Shown piece by piece: positions 9,930 through 22,750 of a stretch of DNA of 64,000 nucleotides. The notes beneath the pieces were generated by a model. It saw only the letters and a list, made by a program, of their open reading frames with translations. It was not told where the DNA came from and made no database searches. Source of the DNA: Prostheceraeus crozeri (taxonomy: Eukaryota > Platyhelminthes > Polycladida > Euryleptidae); assembly GCA_907163375.1 (NCBI GenBank), contig CAJQUW010007128.1, positions 1 to 64,000 on the forward strand. The letters are read 5' to 3'. Both the position numbers and the translations under genes were made by a program. Within the stretch, counting starts at the first letter, position 1. Each line of letters opens with the position of its first letter.

Positions 9930-12700
9930 GTTAGGACGTATCTTTGCGTTGTGTTGTGCAAAAAACCAGACGTGTCTAGTAAACCAAGACTTATATTCAT
10001 ATTCAAATTTATACATATCGCTAGCCGACTTGCGCAGACAAACAAACACATCAAATGAAATATTTACAGCTCAATTTCACACATTACCCGATATGTTCGA
10101 CGTGGAAATATCAATTCCCAACTCGGCTGAGAGAATTTGGAGTTAAATTTCTTAAAATTTCTTTTCGCAAATGAAGGCATAAATATTAAATGCTTTATCG
10201 ACTGGTGTAATTATGAGGTCATTCTGCAATTCTTTCAGCTTTTTACCAATTTTTCACATTTGTCAATTGTGTCGATTAGCATGCACGTGAAATCTATTCG
10301 AAGATTTCTTGGCAAGATACACCATAGGGACATCTATGATTAATATAAGATGCTTTATTAATAATAATAGATGTCCCTGGATATATTCAATCTTTAATCA
10401 AGTGCCATGATTCTTGATTTCCAGGCTGAGAATCAAGTAGCATCGAGCTTCTCCTTTTTACTTATTTTTGTGATATGCTCATCTAAATAATTCCTGACTA
10501 GAGTCGTTATGGCACTCCAACTAAGGCTCTTGGGGATTCTGTGTATGGTGCCACAATTGAAGAGTTGACGCAAGTCTTAATCATCTACAGTATCCAGATC
10601 ACCTGTTATTACGTGGCCATTATGTGGGCAAACATAAGACTGCCTCTTGTTACATGAACAAGGATTATTCATGATTTGTATCACGAAACTTCAGGATATT
10701 CAAAAAATGCCCATAATTGCCAAACTTCAATGCAGTGGGTTTATCTAATTTGTAGAATATCTTCGGTGGATAACGTATTTGAATTGTGTTTGGAATTCTT
10801 GCACACTTTGATCGCAGATCATAGACATGAGATTGAGCGAATCCATTTTCTGAGATTCGAACGGGATATTGTGGTTCCTCGTTCTTTCACCTTTTTGTTG
10901 TCCGAGTCCAGGGTAAGTTTATTTTTAATGTCATAATAATGTCATCCTGCTTGCCTCATCCCTTACTTTGCCTAGAATGGCTCTTAGCATAGTTTAAGGG
11001 AGAGATTTTAGATGATGATAAAACTTTGACGTCTTGTGTCTCAAAAGAATCTTGCAATTCTTGATCAGTATTATCAAGTTTCATGAGAATTCAGCCTTTT
11101 CTACCCGATATTCTTTTTCCACACTGTAAACCGTACGCTACCAAATCGATGAAATGCCTGCTACCAAATGCGTTATTGCTCTTCTCATTTGGTGGCGGTG
11201 TTTACTGTTCGGCAGCAAAGCTACCAGACCTGCATGGCGCCAAACAATTGCTACTCTTTCTTCTAATCGCATAGAATGTTAATAAAGCACACTTAATTGT
11301 AGATCAAATCACTTTCATAATATTGCATCATAAATGATGCCAAATTTCTGTCAGTAGAAGAGTTGAAATCAATGCCATCCCTGTGCAAACGTAAATGTCG
11401 GACCGTGTCCGGGCCGACAACAGCAAAGTGCGACTTTTCGGCCATCTGGAGCAGTTTCAATTCAAATAAAGTTTCTATCGTAATTTACATTATCTGTGTT
11501 ATGATATGAACTGTGAAAGATGTTTTAATATGAAATAAATAGAAATATTCTTATAACCACGTATTTTTATGAATGTCGGCACAAGTGCGTCATAATTCGG
11601 TCAATCGACTTTCGACAGAACTTCGGCAACATGAAAAACGTAGCTGACTTCGGAACATAGTGATTAATCGCACTGTGACGAGAATCTTGTATTGGGTACT
11701 ATATTTAGAAGTCCGTATAAGGCGCTCAGGTAGAAATGCCATCATTTTACGATCTTTCACGAGTATGTATGTACGATAGTCAGTTTTCATGATTATTTAT
11801 AAAGCATGACTTCATTCTAATGCATCCTGACCACTGTAACTATCTAATTTATATTTCTGACCTATTCTAAAAAGGGATTATCATGTCTTCATGATGGCGA
11901 GACTCCCGAATTCGAACATTGCAATACATTTCTTCGCCGTTCGCTACGTCTATCAGTCAGTTCACGGATTCCTCATGCGGTGTGTGGGTGTGAATCAATT
12001 CGTCGAACAGCTGACGGTTCAGTTTTCTCCATTCATTGAAGATAGTATACATGCGGCCATCCTTTGTTAAAAATTATCACCGCGGATATATGAGTATCTA
12101 AATGGAGTGCATACATATGGTGCGTCAGCACTATTCAGACATATGAGTAGCAAATAAATCGTACTTGTAAATCAGGTGAATAAACAACATCAGTAGGCAA
12201 CTTGCATAATAACAGATTCTAAGCCAACCATTCTAATTGTCCTAAAGCTACAAAATAAGATATTTATTTGATTAAAGAATTAATCACGTGACTCATCAGG
12301 ATCGTTGATAGGAGATAGAAAGTTCAATCCTTGATATTAAAACATGTTTCCTAAAGACAGGAGTGGTGAATAAACATGAATGTCGTCCATTTTAAAAAAT
12401 TCAACTCGATGCTTTTCGATAATGTAGTTTGTGAGCAAGCCGTCTGTCGTTTTGTCAGGCTTACTTGTAATATAGTATAATTAGGCGGTGGGCTGTTTAA
12501 TTAGGCCTGTTGTACATGAAAAAGAAGGCAATTAGCAAGCATAGCAGTCTTATAAGCAAACAAAAATTAAAAGGAGAAAATTATGCCATACCACTGTAAT
12601 TATTCACGCCATTTAATTTCTGTGTGAATGCTAATGTTTGCAGTTCACGGGAGGTTGGTCACTGGTTGAAAAAAGAAAACGGAATGTCACTCCTAATTTA
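9930..12700. other. No gene seen
   Basis: AT-rich sequence with only short random frames. The first few hundred bases probably include the BEL/Pao 5' LTR. An inverted pair tagggacatct/agatgtccct lies near 10324-10377. A short motif ccctgtgcaaacg near 11389 is shared with the inner ends of the large inverted repeat at 14050 and 16200. Confidence 0.5.
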
Positions 12701-13040
12701 CGACCTTACATTTTAAATAAAACTTCCTGAAATGACACCTGACGTTTCATCGTCTGCCGACTGTGACAAGCAATTTTTTGCGATTCTTTGTAACTGCTTC
12801 CGAATGATTCGGTTTTTCAGTATTGAGTATGTATTTCTGCTGTTAATTTTTGAAGCATTTCGCTGCAGACTGATGTGATCGACAGCATTTGTAATGTATA
12901 AATATGTTGTACGGCTATTCTTGTAACTGCCCCCGAATGTATTGGCTTTAACAGGCATTGGTTTATTCCCGTGATCAAATCGGCAGGACGACGAAACGTC
13001 GGGTGTCATTACAAGCAGTTTTATTCAAAATATAAGGTCG
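12701..13040. mobile_element. 340-bp MITE-like element
   Basis: About 60-bp terminal inverted repeats face each other. The left arm runs 12701-12762 from cgaccttacattttaaataa, and the right arm 12978-13040 is its reverse complement with several mismatches. It has no coding capacity. A related internal sequence occurs near 17040-17130. Confidence 0.6.
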
Positions 13041-13082
13041 CGAATTGGAATTGAAAATGTTTTTCTAATATTCACAGGGGTG

Positions 13083-16000
13083 ATAATTTTCTGCGGATTT
13101 GTATTAGTAACAACTCGGCTTTAAGTATTATTTTGTTGGCCTTTTTGGGCCTCCTTGAAATGTGAATTTCCGCCGGGACTACATTCTCCCCTTCTCAACC
13201 CTGTCTGGTAATAAGTCACAAACTTTGAAAGTAAGTCACAGGTTCGAATGTTTCACTACATTGTTGGTTTGGATGTGTAAGTAAACCATCTTGCGGTACG
13301 TTGTTATTTATCTCAGCTGAAGAAGAAATCACTTTAAATTAAATATCAAATTCATCGAACTTTCTGCTTTAACGGCATGTTGTCCATCCTGGGAAAATGT
13401 GTTGTCGATTAACTCGTTCTGTTGTAAATTATTGGAATGATGAAATACAAAAATAGTATAGATTAATTATCACCTTTATTCATCCTACAATATATTAATG
13501 CAAATTTCTGTGTCATATACTTCTCTAGTATGTGTCGTTATAGAGGTCTACATGGTTTATGTTTTAAATCATTTTTCAGTTTTTCTGCGTTTTACTATCT
13601 TAATTCGCTTATAATGTATATTTATGTTGGTTTCAATCAACTTAATCAAAATTTAGGAGCAGAATATCCTAATGAACCTCATCTACGATAGTTTTGAATA
13701 CCACTGGATATGATTGTTATTATCCATTGTATTCAATATTTAAACTTGTTTGAAGTACAATCAACTTGAATCCCGATGTCAACGTTTACAAAATTGACCT
13801 TCAGTGGACTCAATCTAGGTAAGTTTCATCATCTGAGTAGTTGTTATCATGCTTATTACATGCAGTTAGGTAAAGGCAAGCCAGCGCAGATCTCGCGGAC
13901 TGGATTCGACCACCACAAATCGACTTGCTACATACGGTCAGTGCACTACGGGACGAAGTCGACCAGACGAGCCTGGGCCGACTTAGGGGCGCCCGGACAC
14001 GTCGCGTTCGGGCCGAAATAGTTCGGCTGACTTCGGCCCAGACTTTGCCGACTTTCCGTTTGCACAGGGATCGATAATTGTATGTCCGATTGTCATCTGA
14101 ATTCTCCATGATCGATTTCAATTAAGTCTCATTTCAAGTTGTGCTTTGATGATGTCATGTGGTTGATACTGCGGATGTGTTCAGGCTCAGTGAGCCTGAA
14201 GTAAATTCCTCTCTACCCGAGAAAAAAAATATTGCTTACTTTAGAAATTGTCTTAAAATACATTGCTGTAACTCTGGCAATTTTCAGTGCTTTGTCATGA
14301 TTTACATGGTGATTTTCTAAGTTTCCATTGGAATGATTTCTGGTATATTTCAAATTTAGACTTCACTTTCGAGATCACTCAATAACAGCCTTTTATGCTC
14401 TACCGTGAATGAGGAAAACATGAATGTTTTAAAAATATCACTCAAATCATATTGTCTGTAGGTCTACAGAATTGTGAGTTTATTTTGCTGTGGTTAATAA
14501 AATCTGTCACCCAATTTCACAGATAAACTCCCATGCATGGTAAGCTTTTTAGGGGAAATTTGCAATTTCTTTTGTAATTTCATCGAAAAAACATTGCTAC
14601 TTGCTGAAATGTGATGTTGCTTATTCACAAATATAATGGAACTAGGACAGCAAAATGAAATGATAACTTTCATATGGTTGAAATCAACTGAAATTAAATT
14701 ATTGATAAATAACTAAATTTTCAGATGTGCTGGCAAATAATTGAAGCAGAGTGTTTATTTTTGTCCATTCAAAGAGTCATAAAATCTTTGCATTATGAAA
14801 AAAGATGTCGGGAAGATTACACTGTCAACCAACATCGATCACGTTCAATAGTTTTCGTGAGGACTACTGGTCAAAGCTAACACCACTAAGGAAGGTGACA
14901 TCTTTCCTTGGCACCACTAAGGAAAGTGACAGGGGGCGGTGAAGAGTGAATACAGAGCGCTTAGCGTGGCTTACGGGAGATGAGAGAGCTCCCATTGTTA
15001 AGTCTTGATGTATGAAGCGAAGTTGGATTACATATTTATCACACAACGATTAGATGTTTATTGGATTAGAGTATGAACAGGATCTGTTTACTTGTGGTAA
15101 TCGAAAAGGCAAAGATTGATTAACAGGATTTGTTTACATGTGCGGATCGAAAAAATCATGCTGTATTTATTGATGAGATGAATTTAATGACAGGATGAGT
15201 TTACATGTGGGAAACGTAACAATTGAATGATGTCTGATTTATCTTTGTGACATATCTTTCAAGACATATCACTACCTATTGAGTATGTTGTCAGCCACTA
15301 TGTGTGGGACCCCGCTCGTCTGGGTTTGAGTGTTCAGGTTAGGGGTCGAAACACAACTACACGAGTACCTGCTGATGACTGACGGACTGCAGTAATATGT
15401 TTTATATCCCTTAATCGGTAGCTGAAGTAGTGGTCGATGTATTGTATTTCAAATGAAGAAATGTGGGATTACATGAAGTGTTATAGACGGATGAAGGAAA
15501 TGGCGATAACAAATTCAAGTGAAGAAATAGTATTTTCCATGTGCAGTCTTAGGGATGGTGTGTATAGTTTCATTGCTTTCGGTGTCGTAGAGTGTCATTG
15601 CAGTTCTATTGTTTACCTCCATTATCCACTTTCCACTTATCTACTCTTACCATTATCCACCATGTGTAGTGTCAGATATAGTTCACTTGTAACCGGTGTA
15701 TTAGCATCGTTGTATTTCCATGCTTTATCTTCACTTTTCCAGTTTTTATTCATCGGTCTCCTGTTGTTTTATAACATCCATTTTAAATTTCCTTAACCTA
15801 TGGTAACCATTGTCCTATTCTATTTCCACTATCAGCATCTGTAGTCGGTACAGTACATTAAACGTCTGTTTTGAGCGTGTATGCGGAAGTGTTTGGAATC
15901 TATGGTATTAGTATATTAACTGTAAGAATGAGTAGTGTTACAAGGCTTACGATTTCCATTATTTTACCAGTTATTGGGCCAAAGCTGATCAATTTTAATT

Positions 16001-17797
16001 CGTTGCCACGAGAAAGCTCCATTGAGGTCTTTTAAGAACTGATTAATCCAATGGTTACAGTAGCATTGCCTTTGTACACATGCGGATTGGAGGACGCCAT
16101 CAGTCCTCATTTGGACTACTTTCACTTATATTTTACATTAGTGAGCATTATATTCTACCATAAATGGCTGCTGGGATGATTTTCATCATCGTATGAGAAT
16201 CCCTGTGCAAACGGAAAGTCGCCAAAGTCTGGGTCGAAGTCGGCCGAACTATTTCGGCCCGAACGCAACGTGTCCGGGCGCCCCTAAGTCGGGCCGGGTT
16301 CGGCTGGTCGACTTCGGCCCGTATTGCACTGACCGTATGTAGCAAGTCGATTTGTGGTGGTCGAATCCAGTCCGCGAGATCTGCGCTGGCTTGCCTTTAC
16401 CTAACCGCATGCAATAAGCATGATAACAACTACTCAGATGATGAAACTTAACTAGATTGAGTCCACTGAAGGTCAATTTTGTAAACGTTGACATCGGGAT
16501 TCAAGTTGATTGTACCTCAAACAAGTTTAAATATTGAATACAATGGATAATAACAATCATATCCAGTGGTATTCAAAACTATCGTAGATGAGGTTCATTA
16601 GGATATTCTGCTCCTAAATTTTGATTAAGTTGATTGAAACCAACATAAATATACATTATAAGCGAATTAAGATAGTAAAACGCAGACAAACTGAACAATG
16701 ATTCAAAACATAAACCATGTAGACCTCTATAACGATCACGGGAGCCGAAAACGTGTTTCTGGGTTATCTCCCTTCATCAGTACGACACAACCAGCCTATC
16801 ACATCTTGCGATGACCAGACACCCTAATCCAGATGTTTGGTTAGTTTTTCGGAACATTAACGTTGAGTCGTTTCCAATTATGGTTAGTTTAACGTTGCAA
16901 ATGGCCTTTTTTATGGCATTGCAACGTCAATTGACTAACGAAATATATTTTCAAACTTAACGTTAAGACCTCAATGGTTGACCAAATTGCACTGAAATTG
17001 CAATTAATTGCGTTTTCAATACTGTTGAGCGTTGTCATCCTGCTGCGAAATGCTCCAAGGATTAACAGCAGAAAAACTCAATGCTGCTAAAACCAAAGCA
17101 TTTGGAGGCAGTGACAAAGAATCGCACAAAAAATTACTTTAGTGACTCACCTCGTAAGTAAATGTCAGCCTTCAGAGCTGTCGTAATTGTTTCTGTGCCA
17201 TCGATTGCGGTTTGGTGGCATCCGTTTCCATTTATGATATTTCTTTTTGAGAGACAACGATTTCGGACTGAAATGCACAAGTTTCTGATGAAAAAAAGCA
17301 TCGAAAATGATTGACATATTATAGAGAAGGATTAGACCACGTAGAATTTGATATAATTGAAAAATATATGTCTCAGGAATGAACTTTTATTACAAGATGA
17401 ATAAAGGTGATAATTAATCTATACTATTTTTATATTTCATCATTCCAATAATTTACAACAGAACGAGTTAATCGACAACACATTTTCCCAGGATGGACAA
17501 CATGCCGTTAAAGCAGAAAGTTCGATGAATTTGATATTTAATTTAAAGTGATTTCTTCTTCAGCTGAGATAAATAACAACGTACCGCAAGATGGTTTACT
17601 TACACACCCAAACCAACCATGTCGTGAAACATTCGAATCTGTGACTTACTTTCAAAGTTTGTGACTTATTACCAGACAGGGTTGAGAAGGGGAGAATGTA
17701 GTCCCGGCGGAAATTCACATTTCAAGGAGGCCCAAAAAAGCCAACAAAATAATACTTGAAGCCGAGCTGTTACTAATACAAATCCGCAGAAAATTAT
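13083..17797. mobile_element. Large foldback-like inverted repeat element
   Basis: The left arm (13083-14071) is the reverse complement of the right arm (16199-17797) over nearly 1 kb. The right arm carries a 660-bp insertion at about 16736-17395. The inner arm ends are GC-rich with repeated cggcc words and stop at tttgcacagggat. The 2.1-kb centre (14072-16198) has no recognisable transposase or other gene. Frames inside the arms are mirror images of each other, so they are not independent genes. Confidence 0.65.
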
Positions 17798-18509
17798 TTT
17801 CCAACAATTATAAAAATAAAATGTGTCATCATTCATTTAAACTCGATATCTTCTCGTGATAGGTTCCGTCTCAAAATCAGACTCTCAACCTCAAGAGTGA
17901 ACAATTTTTGCAGCACGTGCTTGAATCACAGCTGTTTTCTTCGAACAATTAGACACACAAGCTAGTCGTGTGTTCAGACGGAGCACTGATGTTCAGACAG
18001 CGAAAGAGAGTTGTGTGCGTGTGAAGCAGTAAGCGCACGCGCTCGCGCCAGTATTGGCTTTCCCGATAGACATAATGCTTTGCCTTCTCCAATTTTTGCA
18101 ATGAAGTTCGACACAATTCTTGATCGAGGCGCGGTGCATAAATATAGTAAGGGAAGCGCAACCCAATTGTTCCTAGCTTCGCTTAATGTGAGAGAAGCCA
18201 ATACGTCAACAATTGGCAGATGGATGACGTTCAGACAAGACTGCGATCAGATGATGAGCGTTCTCCAATGAATGCAGAGTAATGCATCTGACTGGAACAA
18301 CCAGATTCGGTAGAATTCCGTAATTTGTTTTTACGTGATTGATGTGACACTATGTTTAGTACTGCAGATGAGATCATGACTACGCCTTTCGTCCGAAGGG
18401 AATATACTGAAAAGATGACAGTCGTCAAGCAAGGTAGACCAACACCTGATATGAAATTGAAAGTACTCACACAGAAAGAAATAAGAAATACACAAGACAT
18501 TTTAATGCA
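17798..18509. other. No gene seen
   Basis: AT-rich spacer between the large inverted repeat and the left end of Polinton copy 1. No repeat structure, RNA gene or convincing coding frame was recognised. Confidence 0.4.
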
Positions 18510-18519
18510 AGTAGTATAG

Positions 18520-18570
18520 GGTATGACATCCGGCGCGGTGCTTCGCTTCGCTCGCACCGGATGTCACACC
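18520..18570. repeat. Terminal palindrome of Polinton copy 1
   Basis: The arms ggtatgacatccgg and its near-perfect complement (ending gtcacacc) enclose a short loop rich in cttcgcttcgctcgc. The same design with slightly different arms occurs at both ends of copy 2. Confidence 0.8.
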
Positions 18571-18574
18571 TTGC

Positions 18575-18815
18575 GAGATTTTCAAAAATTTAGGTAGTCT
18601 CCAAATTTCAAAAATTTAGGTAGTCTCCAAATTTCGAAAATTTAGGCGGACGAAAAATATCACGTGGACGAAAATTTAAGTTGTCTCAAAATATCACGTA
18701 ATCGAAAATTTAAGTTGTCTCAAAATATCGCGTAATCTAAAAAATATCACGTGGTCGAAAATTTCACGTAGTCGAAAATTTAGGTAGTCTAAGAATTTCA
18801 CGTAGTCTCAATATA
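18575..18815. repeat. Subterminal short repeats of Polinton copy 1
   Basis: Repeated units based on aaaatttaggtagtctc and aaaatatcacgt follow the palindrome. They hold the same position as the ggtcctcttgaaattt repeats of copy 2 but differ in sequence. Confidence 0.65.
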
Positions 18816-19151
18816 CCAGAAGACTGATCGCTCTCATCTGTGTTGGTGTTTTTGTGCATTATTTCTGGTTATTCGACGAGTTTTCTCGAAATTTTTGGTA
18901 TTACATCCATCTGCAAGATTCCGTTGAGGTGAAGCTGCCAGTGGTTTTTCGGGTCTTTGCATCCTTTGTCCAGAATTGGGAATTATTGGTTTTGGCAGGT
19001 GATTTTCATTCGCCGCTGACATATTCGAGACCGGTAGGTGTTGCAAGACATTGATTGCTTTCTAGGCTGTGACGTCACGAATCGTGCCAGGGGTGGACTG
19101 GAAATCGGAATTCCCGGATTATCTTGCTGTTTCAAGTTCGATTGATCAATG

Positions 19152-19219
19152 TCATAGTGGTGTACTGTCTTACGGATAGGACTTTCGAGTTGAAGGTTAC
19201 TGGTTCGACTCCTGTCATT
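19152..19219 (+). promoter_or_regulatory. tRNA-like pol III boxes in the LINE 1 5' region
   Basis: A B-box match ggttcgactcc at 19202-19212 is preceded about 40-50 bp upstream by an A-box-like stretch (tcatagtggtgta). It ends about 45 bp before the ORF1 start. LINE 2 has an equivalent arrangement. A complete tRNA cloverleaf is not evident. Confidence 0.4.
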
Positions 19220-19255
19220 AATTTTTGTCATTTTCAAATCCTGGTCTTCTCAAAT

Positions 19256-19993
19256 ATGGCTTACTCATGTGACACATTGATATCCATGACCGAAGAGGAT
19301 CTTAACTCTCGGAAGGGAAGCATAAAGAAGGAAGAACTGTTTAAAGCTTTCATTCTTCTGCGTAAGCAAAGTGTGTCTCCGACAAATCTACCTGATCAGT
19401 CAGCCAATCTATTAGAGTTGTTTGAAAAGAAGTTTGACCTTTTGATGGCCAAGATTACTTCTCTGTGCTCTGAACAGCTCAAACTCCGTACTAAAATTGA
19501 CTCCATTGAGGAGAGGCTGTCTAATCATGAGCAAAATGTCTCCATGTCTCAAGAAAGTCTGCTGATGGAGGCTGAGCAGAGAGCTATTCGTCGGAACAAT
19601 CTTGTTATTACTGGCATCGCAGAGAGTGATGGATCTATTGAAGAGCGCTCAGCCTCTGACAGGGCGTCCATGTTTGCCTTACTCTCTGAAATAGATCTTA
19701 GCCCTGAGATAATCCAGTCCGTTCGACGCATCGGCAGGATACAATCTAGCAAACCAAGACTGTTATTGGTTACCTGTAGGACTGCAGAGCAGAAGTTCAC
19801 GAAAATGGCGAAGAGTTTGAAGAGCATTGATGGTTACAAGAAGGTATTTATCAATCCGGATCTAACTCGAGTGCAGCGTGACAGCAACAAGCGACTACGG
19901 GAAGAATTGAAAAGACGCCGAGATAATGAGGAAGATGTGGTGATTTCACGTGGAGAAGTAATACTTCGGTCGAACATTCAAAATTTCCGATAA
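19256..19993 (+). CDS. LINE 1 ORF1 protein
   Basis: An intact 245-codon frame beginning at the ATG at 19256; the frame is open further upstream but that part lies in the tRNA-like leader. A coiled-coil-like region (KITSLCSEQLKLRTKIDSI) precedes an RRM-like core with NLVITGIAESDG and the C-terminal domain LRVRRIGR-type segment (SVRRIGRIQSSKPRLLLV, then VFINPDLTRVQRDSNKRLR). This arrangement is known from L1/CR1-type ORF1 proteins that coat element RNA. It is followed by ORF2 after about 50 bp. No stop or frameshift is visible. Confidence 0.75.
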   Translation: MAYSCDTLISMTEEDLNSRKGSIKKEELFKAFILLRKQSVSPTNLPDQSANLLELFEKKFDLLMAKITSLCSEQLKLRTKIDSIEERLSNHEQNVSMSQESLLMEAEQRAIRRNNLVITGIAESDGSIEERSASDRASMFALLSEIDLSPEIIQSVRRIGRIQSSKPRLLLVTCRTAEQKFTKMAKSLKSIDGYKKVFINPDLTRVQRDSNKRLREELKRRRDNEEDVVISRGEVILRSNIQNFR

Positions 19994-20046
19994 AGCTTTT
20001 ACCCATCAACTATACTCATCGTAAATCTATCAAGCTTCCGTTACTA

Positions 20047-22628
20047 TTGTGTGCCAACGTTAGGTCTGTTGCTCCGGAGATGGATGAGGTTAGTGCCACA
20101 TTAATTTCGAAGGACATTGACGTATTTGCTTGTACGGAGTCTTGGCTTAATGAGAGCAAGCATGATGAGCACGTCGTATACATACCTGGTTATGTTTGTC
20201 TTCGTCAGGAACGACATCATCGAGTTGGTGGCGGAGTGGCAGTTTGGTTGAGAGATTCAATCACGTTTTCCCGTAGGATGATTACTGACTGTCCGAACGA
20301 TCTTGAGTGTCTGATCATTCCACTTCTTACATTCAACATCATTTTATTTTGTGGATACATTCCCCCAGATTATGCTGTACCCTGTCAAGATTCAATAACC
20401 ACTTTTATAATATGTTGTATAGATGATGTATTATCTCACTTTCCACATTTCGAAATTATTGTCTGTGGGGATTTTAATCGTTTTGATATTGGTGACATTT
20501 GCCTGTTTCTGAGCTTGAATAACATGTACAATCTACCAACGTATGGCAACTCCCAGCTTGATTATGTTTTGATGTCGGATGACCTGTCCAATGAGTATAC
20601 TGTTTGTGACTCAGTTCCTTTTGACGGTTCTGTTGTGCCTCATGCCTCTTTGTTGGCTACTCCTGATTGCAAATATTCCGTCTGTCATGATGTGTTCAGA
20701 AAGGTTTTTGACATTCGTGATTCTAATCTACGTAGATTATCATCTGAAATCAGTAAGCTTGACTGGCAGATTCTGTATGATGATGATTTGTCATTGGATC
20801 AGAAATGCAATTATTTTCACACAGTTTTGAGTCGCGCTGTAAATTTTCGCATTCCGACTTCTTTTGTGCGATGTTCTTCCAGGGACAAACCTTGGATTAC
20901 ACCAGTTATCAAAGATTTGATAAATAAGCGGTGGATGGCATACAGGAAGCGTGACTTTTGGTGTATGAAGGCTTGAAGGTAAAAGTCAGGGAGGCTATCG
21001 AGAAATCGAAAGAAGCTTGGGTTAAAAAGATGGCTGCCACTGATGTTTGGAAGACAGTGATTTCTCATGTTTGCACCAAGCGAACCTGTCCAATTACATC
21101 TTTGCTTTCACAGTATCCAAGTGTTGATGAAGGGATTGAAGCCATAAACGATCATCTAACATCGCTTTTTTTGAAATCTGACTTAAACGTGGTCAATGTC
21201 GACGTTCTTCAGGATTCCAGTCAAGTTTATGATGACCCTATGTTGACTCCTACAATTGTTGAAGAACTGCTGTTGAATGCGAAGAAGAGCAAAGCTTCCT
21301 CTGATTTCCCTACCGAAATCTATAGATCTAACGCAAAACAATTGGCAGAACCACTTTGTCAACTATTTCGCCTGTCCGTGCGAGACTGTACAGTTCTCCA
21401 GCTTTGGAACACTGCGGCTATAACTCCAGTGCCTAAATGCTCATCCCCGTCTCTGAATGACATCCGCCCGATCAGTGTCTTGCCGTTGCCTGCCAAACTA
21501 TTGGAGGGCTTGATTTTGGGTACTGAAAAGTCTAAGTTGCTGAGCTGCTGCGGTAATCATCAGTTCGGATTTAGACCTGGTTCCTCTACTCTATGTGCTC
21601 TTACATCGCTGCATGACAGATTGACTTTATATTTGGATGATCCTGCGACATATGGTGCATGTGTGATTTCTTACGACTACTCAAAGGCGTTTGACAGTTT
21701 GAAGAGTGAGATAATCGTTCAAAGATTGATTGACTATGATTTGCCGGCACATTTTGTGAAGTGGATTTATGACTATTTATCTTCTCGTTCGCAATACGTA
21801 AAGGTTGGTGTATCTTGCAGCAGTCTTGCATCTATGACATCAGGCGTACCTCAAGGCTCAATCCTCGGTCCGTTTCCTTTCTCTGTTGCAACCTCCACCC
21901 TGTCAATTAGTGATAGCTCACATTGTCATATGATCAAATATGCCGACGACATAAACTTATGCTTTCCTCTATTTAAGAACTGTGATAATAAGCATGTCCT
22001 AAAAGAGCATGAGCGAGTATTGTCTTGGTCTCAACAGCATGACCTGCCGATAAATAGCTCAAAATGTAAAGCGCTGACTATCAAGAAATCCGCTGTTTTT
22101 GATGATTTTGTGGTGCCGAATGTGTCGATAGTTAAAGAACTACCCATTCTCGGTGTCCGGTTCAACTGCAAAGGAACGTGGTCAACTCATGTGGATTCTG
22201 TGCTTCGAACTTCTTCACGGCGTTTTTATGCGTTGAGGACCCTCCGTCGAACCCTTAGCAATAGCTCAATGACGCTTTTGTATTATTCCTTGATCAGGTC
22301 AGTGATTGAATACTGTGCTCCGCTGTTCTTATCTTTGTCTGCCCATGATGGCATGAGACTTGACCGTCTACAGCGGCGATTTCATAGATTGTTATGTGGA
22401 AAAGGTTGTGACAATAATTGTTTGCCTGATCTTTCTCAACGTCGTATACTTTTGAGTCAAAGATTTTTGAGTAAGATTATGACTCAGTCGCACATTTTGC
22501 ATCATTTGCTTCCTAACATGTCTACTTCTGGTCGATTTCTCTTACCTATGCGTAGAACTGTCCGTAGAAGTAATAGTTTCATTTTAAAGGTCTGCTCTAT
22601 GTACAACAATCATTTTCAAAGGAAATAA
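20047..22628 (+). pseudogene. LINE 1 ORF2: endonuclease and reverse transcriptase, one frameshift
   Basis: The first frame (20047-20976) has APE-type endonuclease motifs: ANVRSVAPEMDE, ACTESWLNES, GGGVAVWLRD and VCGDFN. It then switches at about 20958-20976 to a second frame (to 22628) that carries the reverse transcriptase. Visible there are the block DYSKAFDSLKSE, SGVPQGSILGPF and the catalytic YADDINLCF. The expected single ORF2 is about 880 residues; the total here fits that size. A single frameshift thus appears to be the main lesion, so the insertion is relatively young. ORF2 nicks the target and reverse-transcribes element RNA. Confidence 0.8.
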
Positions 22629-22750
22629 TTTTGTGAACTTGGATTTGTAATCAAGCTATTTGTCTTTGCAATTTTACCTGTAACTTGTCGATTTTCATTC
22701 ACTTCGAAATAAAACGCTTTATATATTGTATTCAAAATATTTATTAAAAA

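Larger units (their letters stand above)
18826..22745 (+). mobile_element. LINE 1: CR1/L2-like non-LTR retrotransposon
   Basis: A near full-length element with a 5' region containing tRNA-like boxes, an RRM-type ORF1 and an APE endonuclease plus reverse transcriptase ORF2. It sits between the subterminal repeats and the first gene of Polinton copy 1. Exact ends and target duplication were not resolved; the 3' end lies close to 22745. Confidence 0.75.

Noticed and set aside
10676..10936. 86-codon frame in the gene-poor region
   Set aside because: No domain, no promoter support and typical chance length for this composition.
13776..14121. Open frames of 81 and 103 codons, with a mirrored 81-codon frame at 16249-16494
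   Set aside because: They lie in opposite arms of the large inverted repeat and mirror each other; no domain, and the differences do not favour coding.
15075..15220. Three similar copies of aacaggatNtgtttacatgtg
   Set aside because: Spacing is irregular (about 46 and 66 bp) and the copies are diverged, so it was not called as a tandem array.
15437..15796. 119-codon frame rich in Ser, Leu and Phe
   Set aside because: It resembles chance open sequence in T-rich DNA; no start context, domain or neighbour support.
19152..19219. Possible true tRNA gene
   Set aside because: Only A- and B-box-like motifs are present; no full cloverleaf or acceptor stem was seen, so it is reported as a promoter-like leader only.
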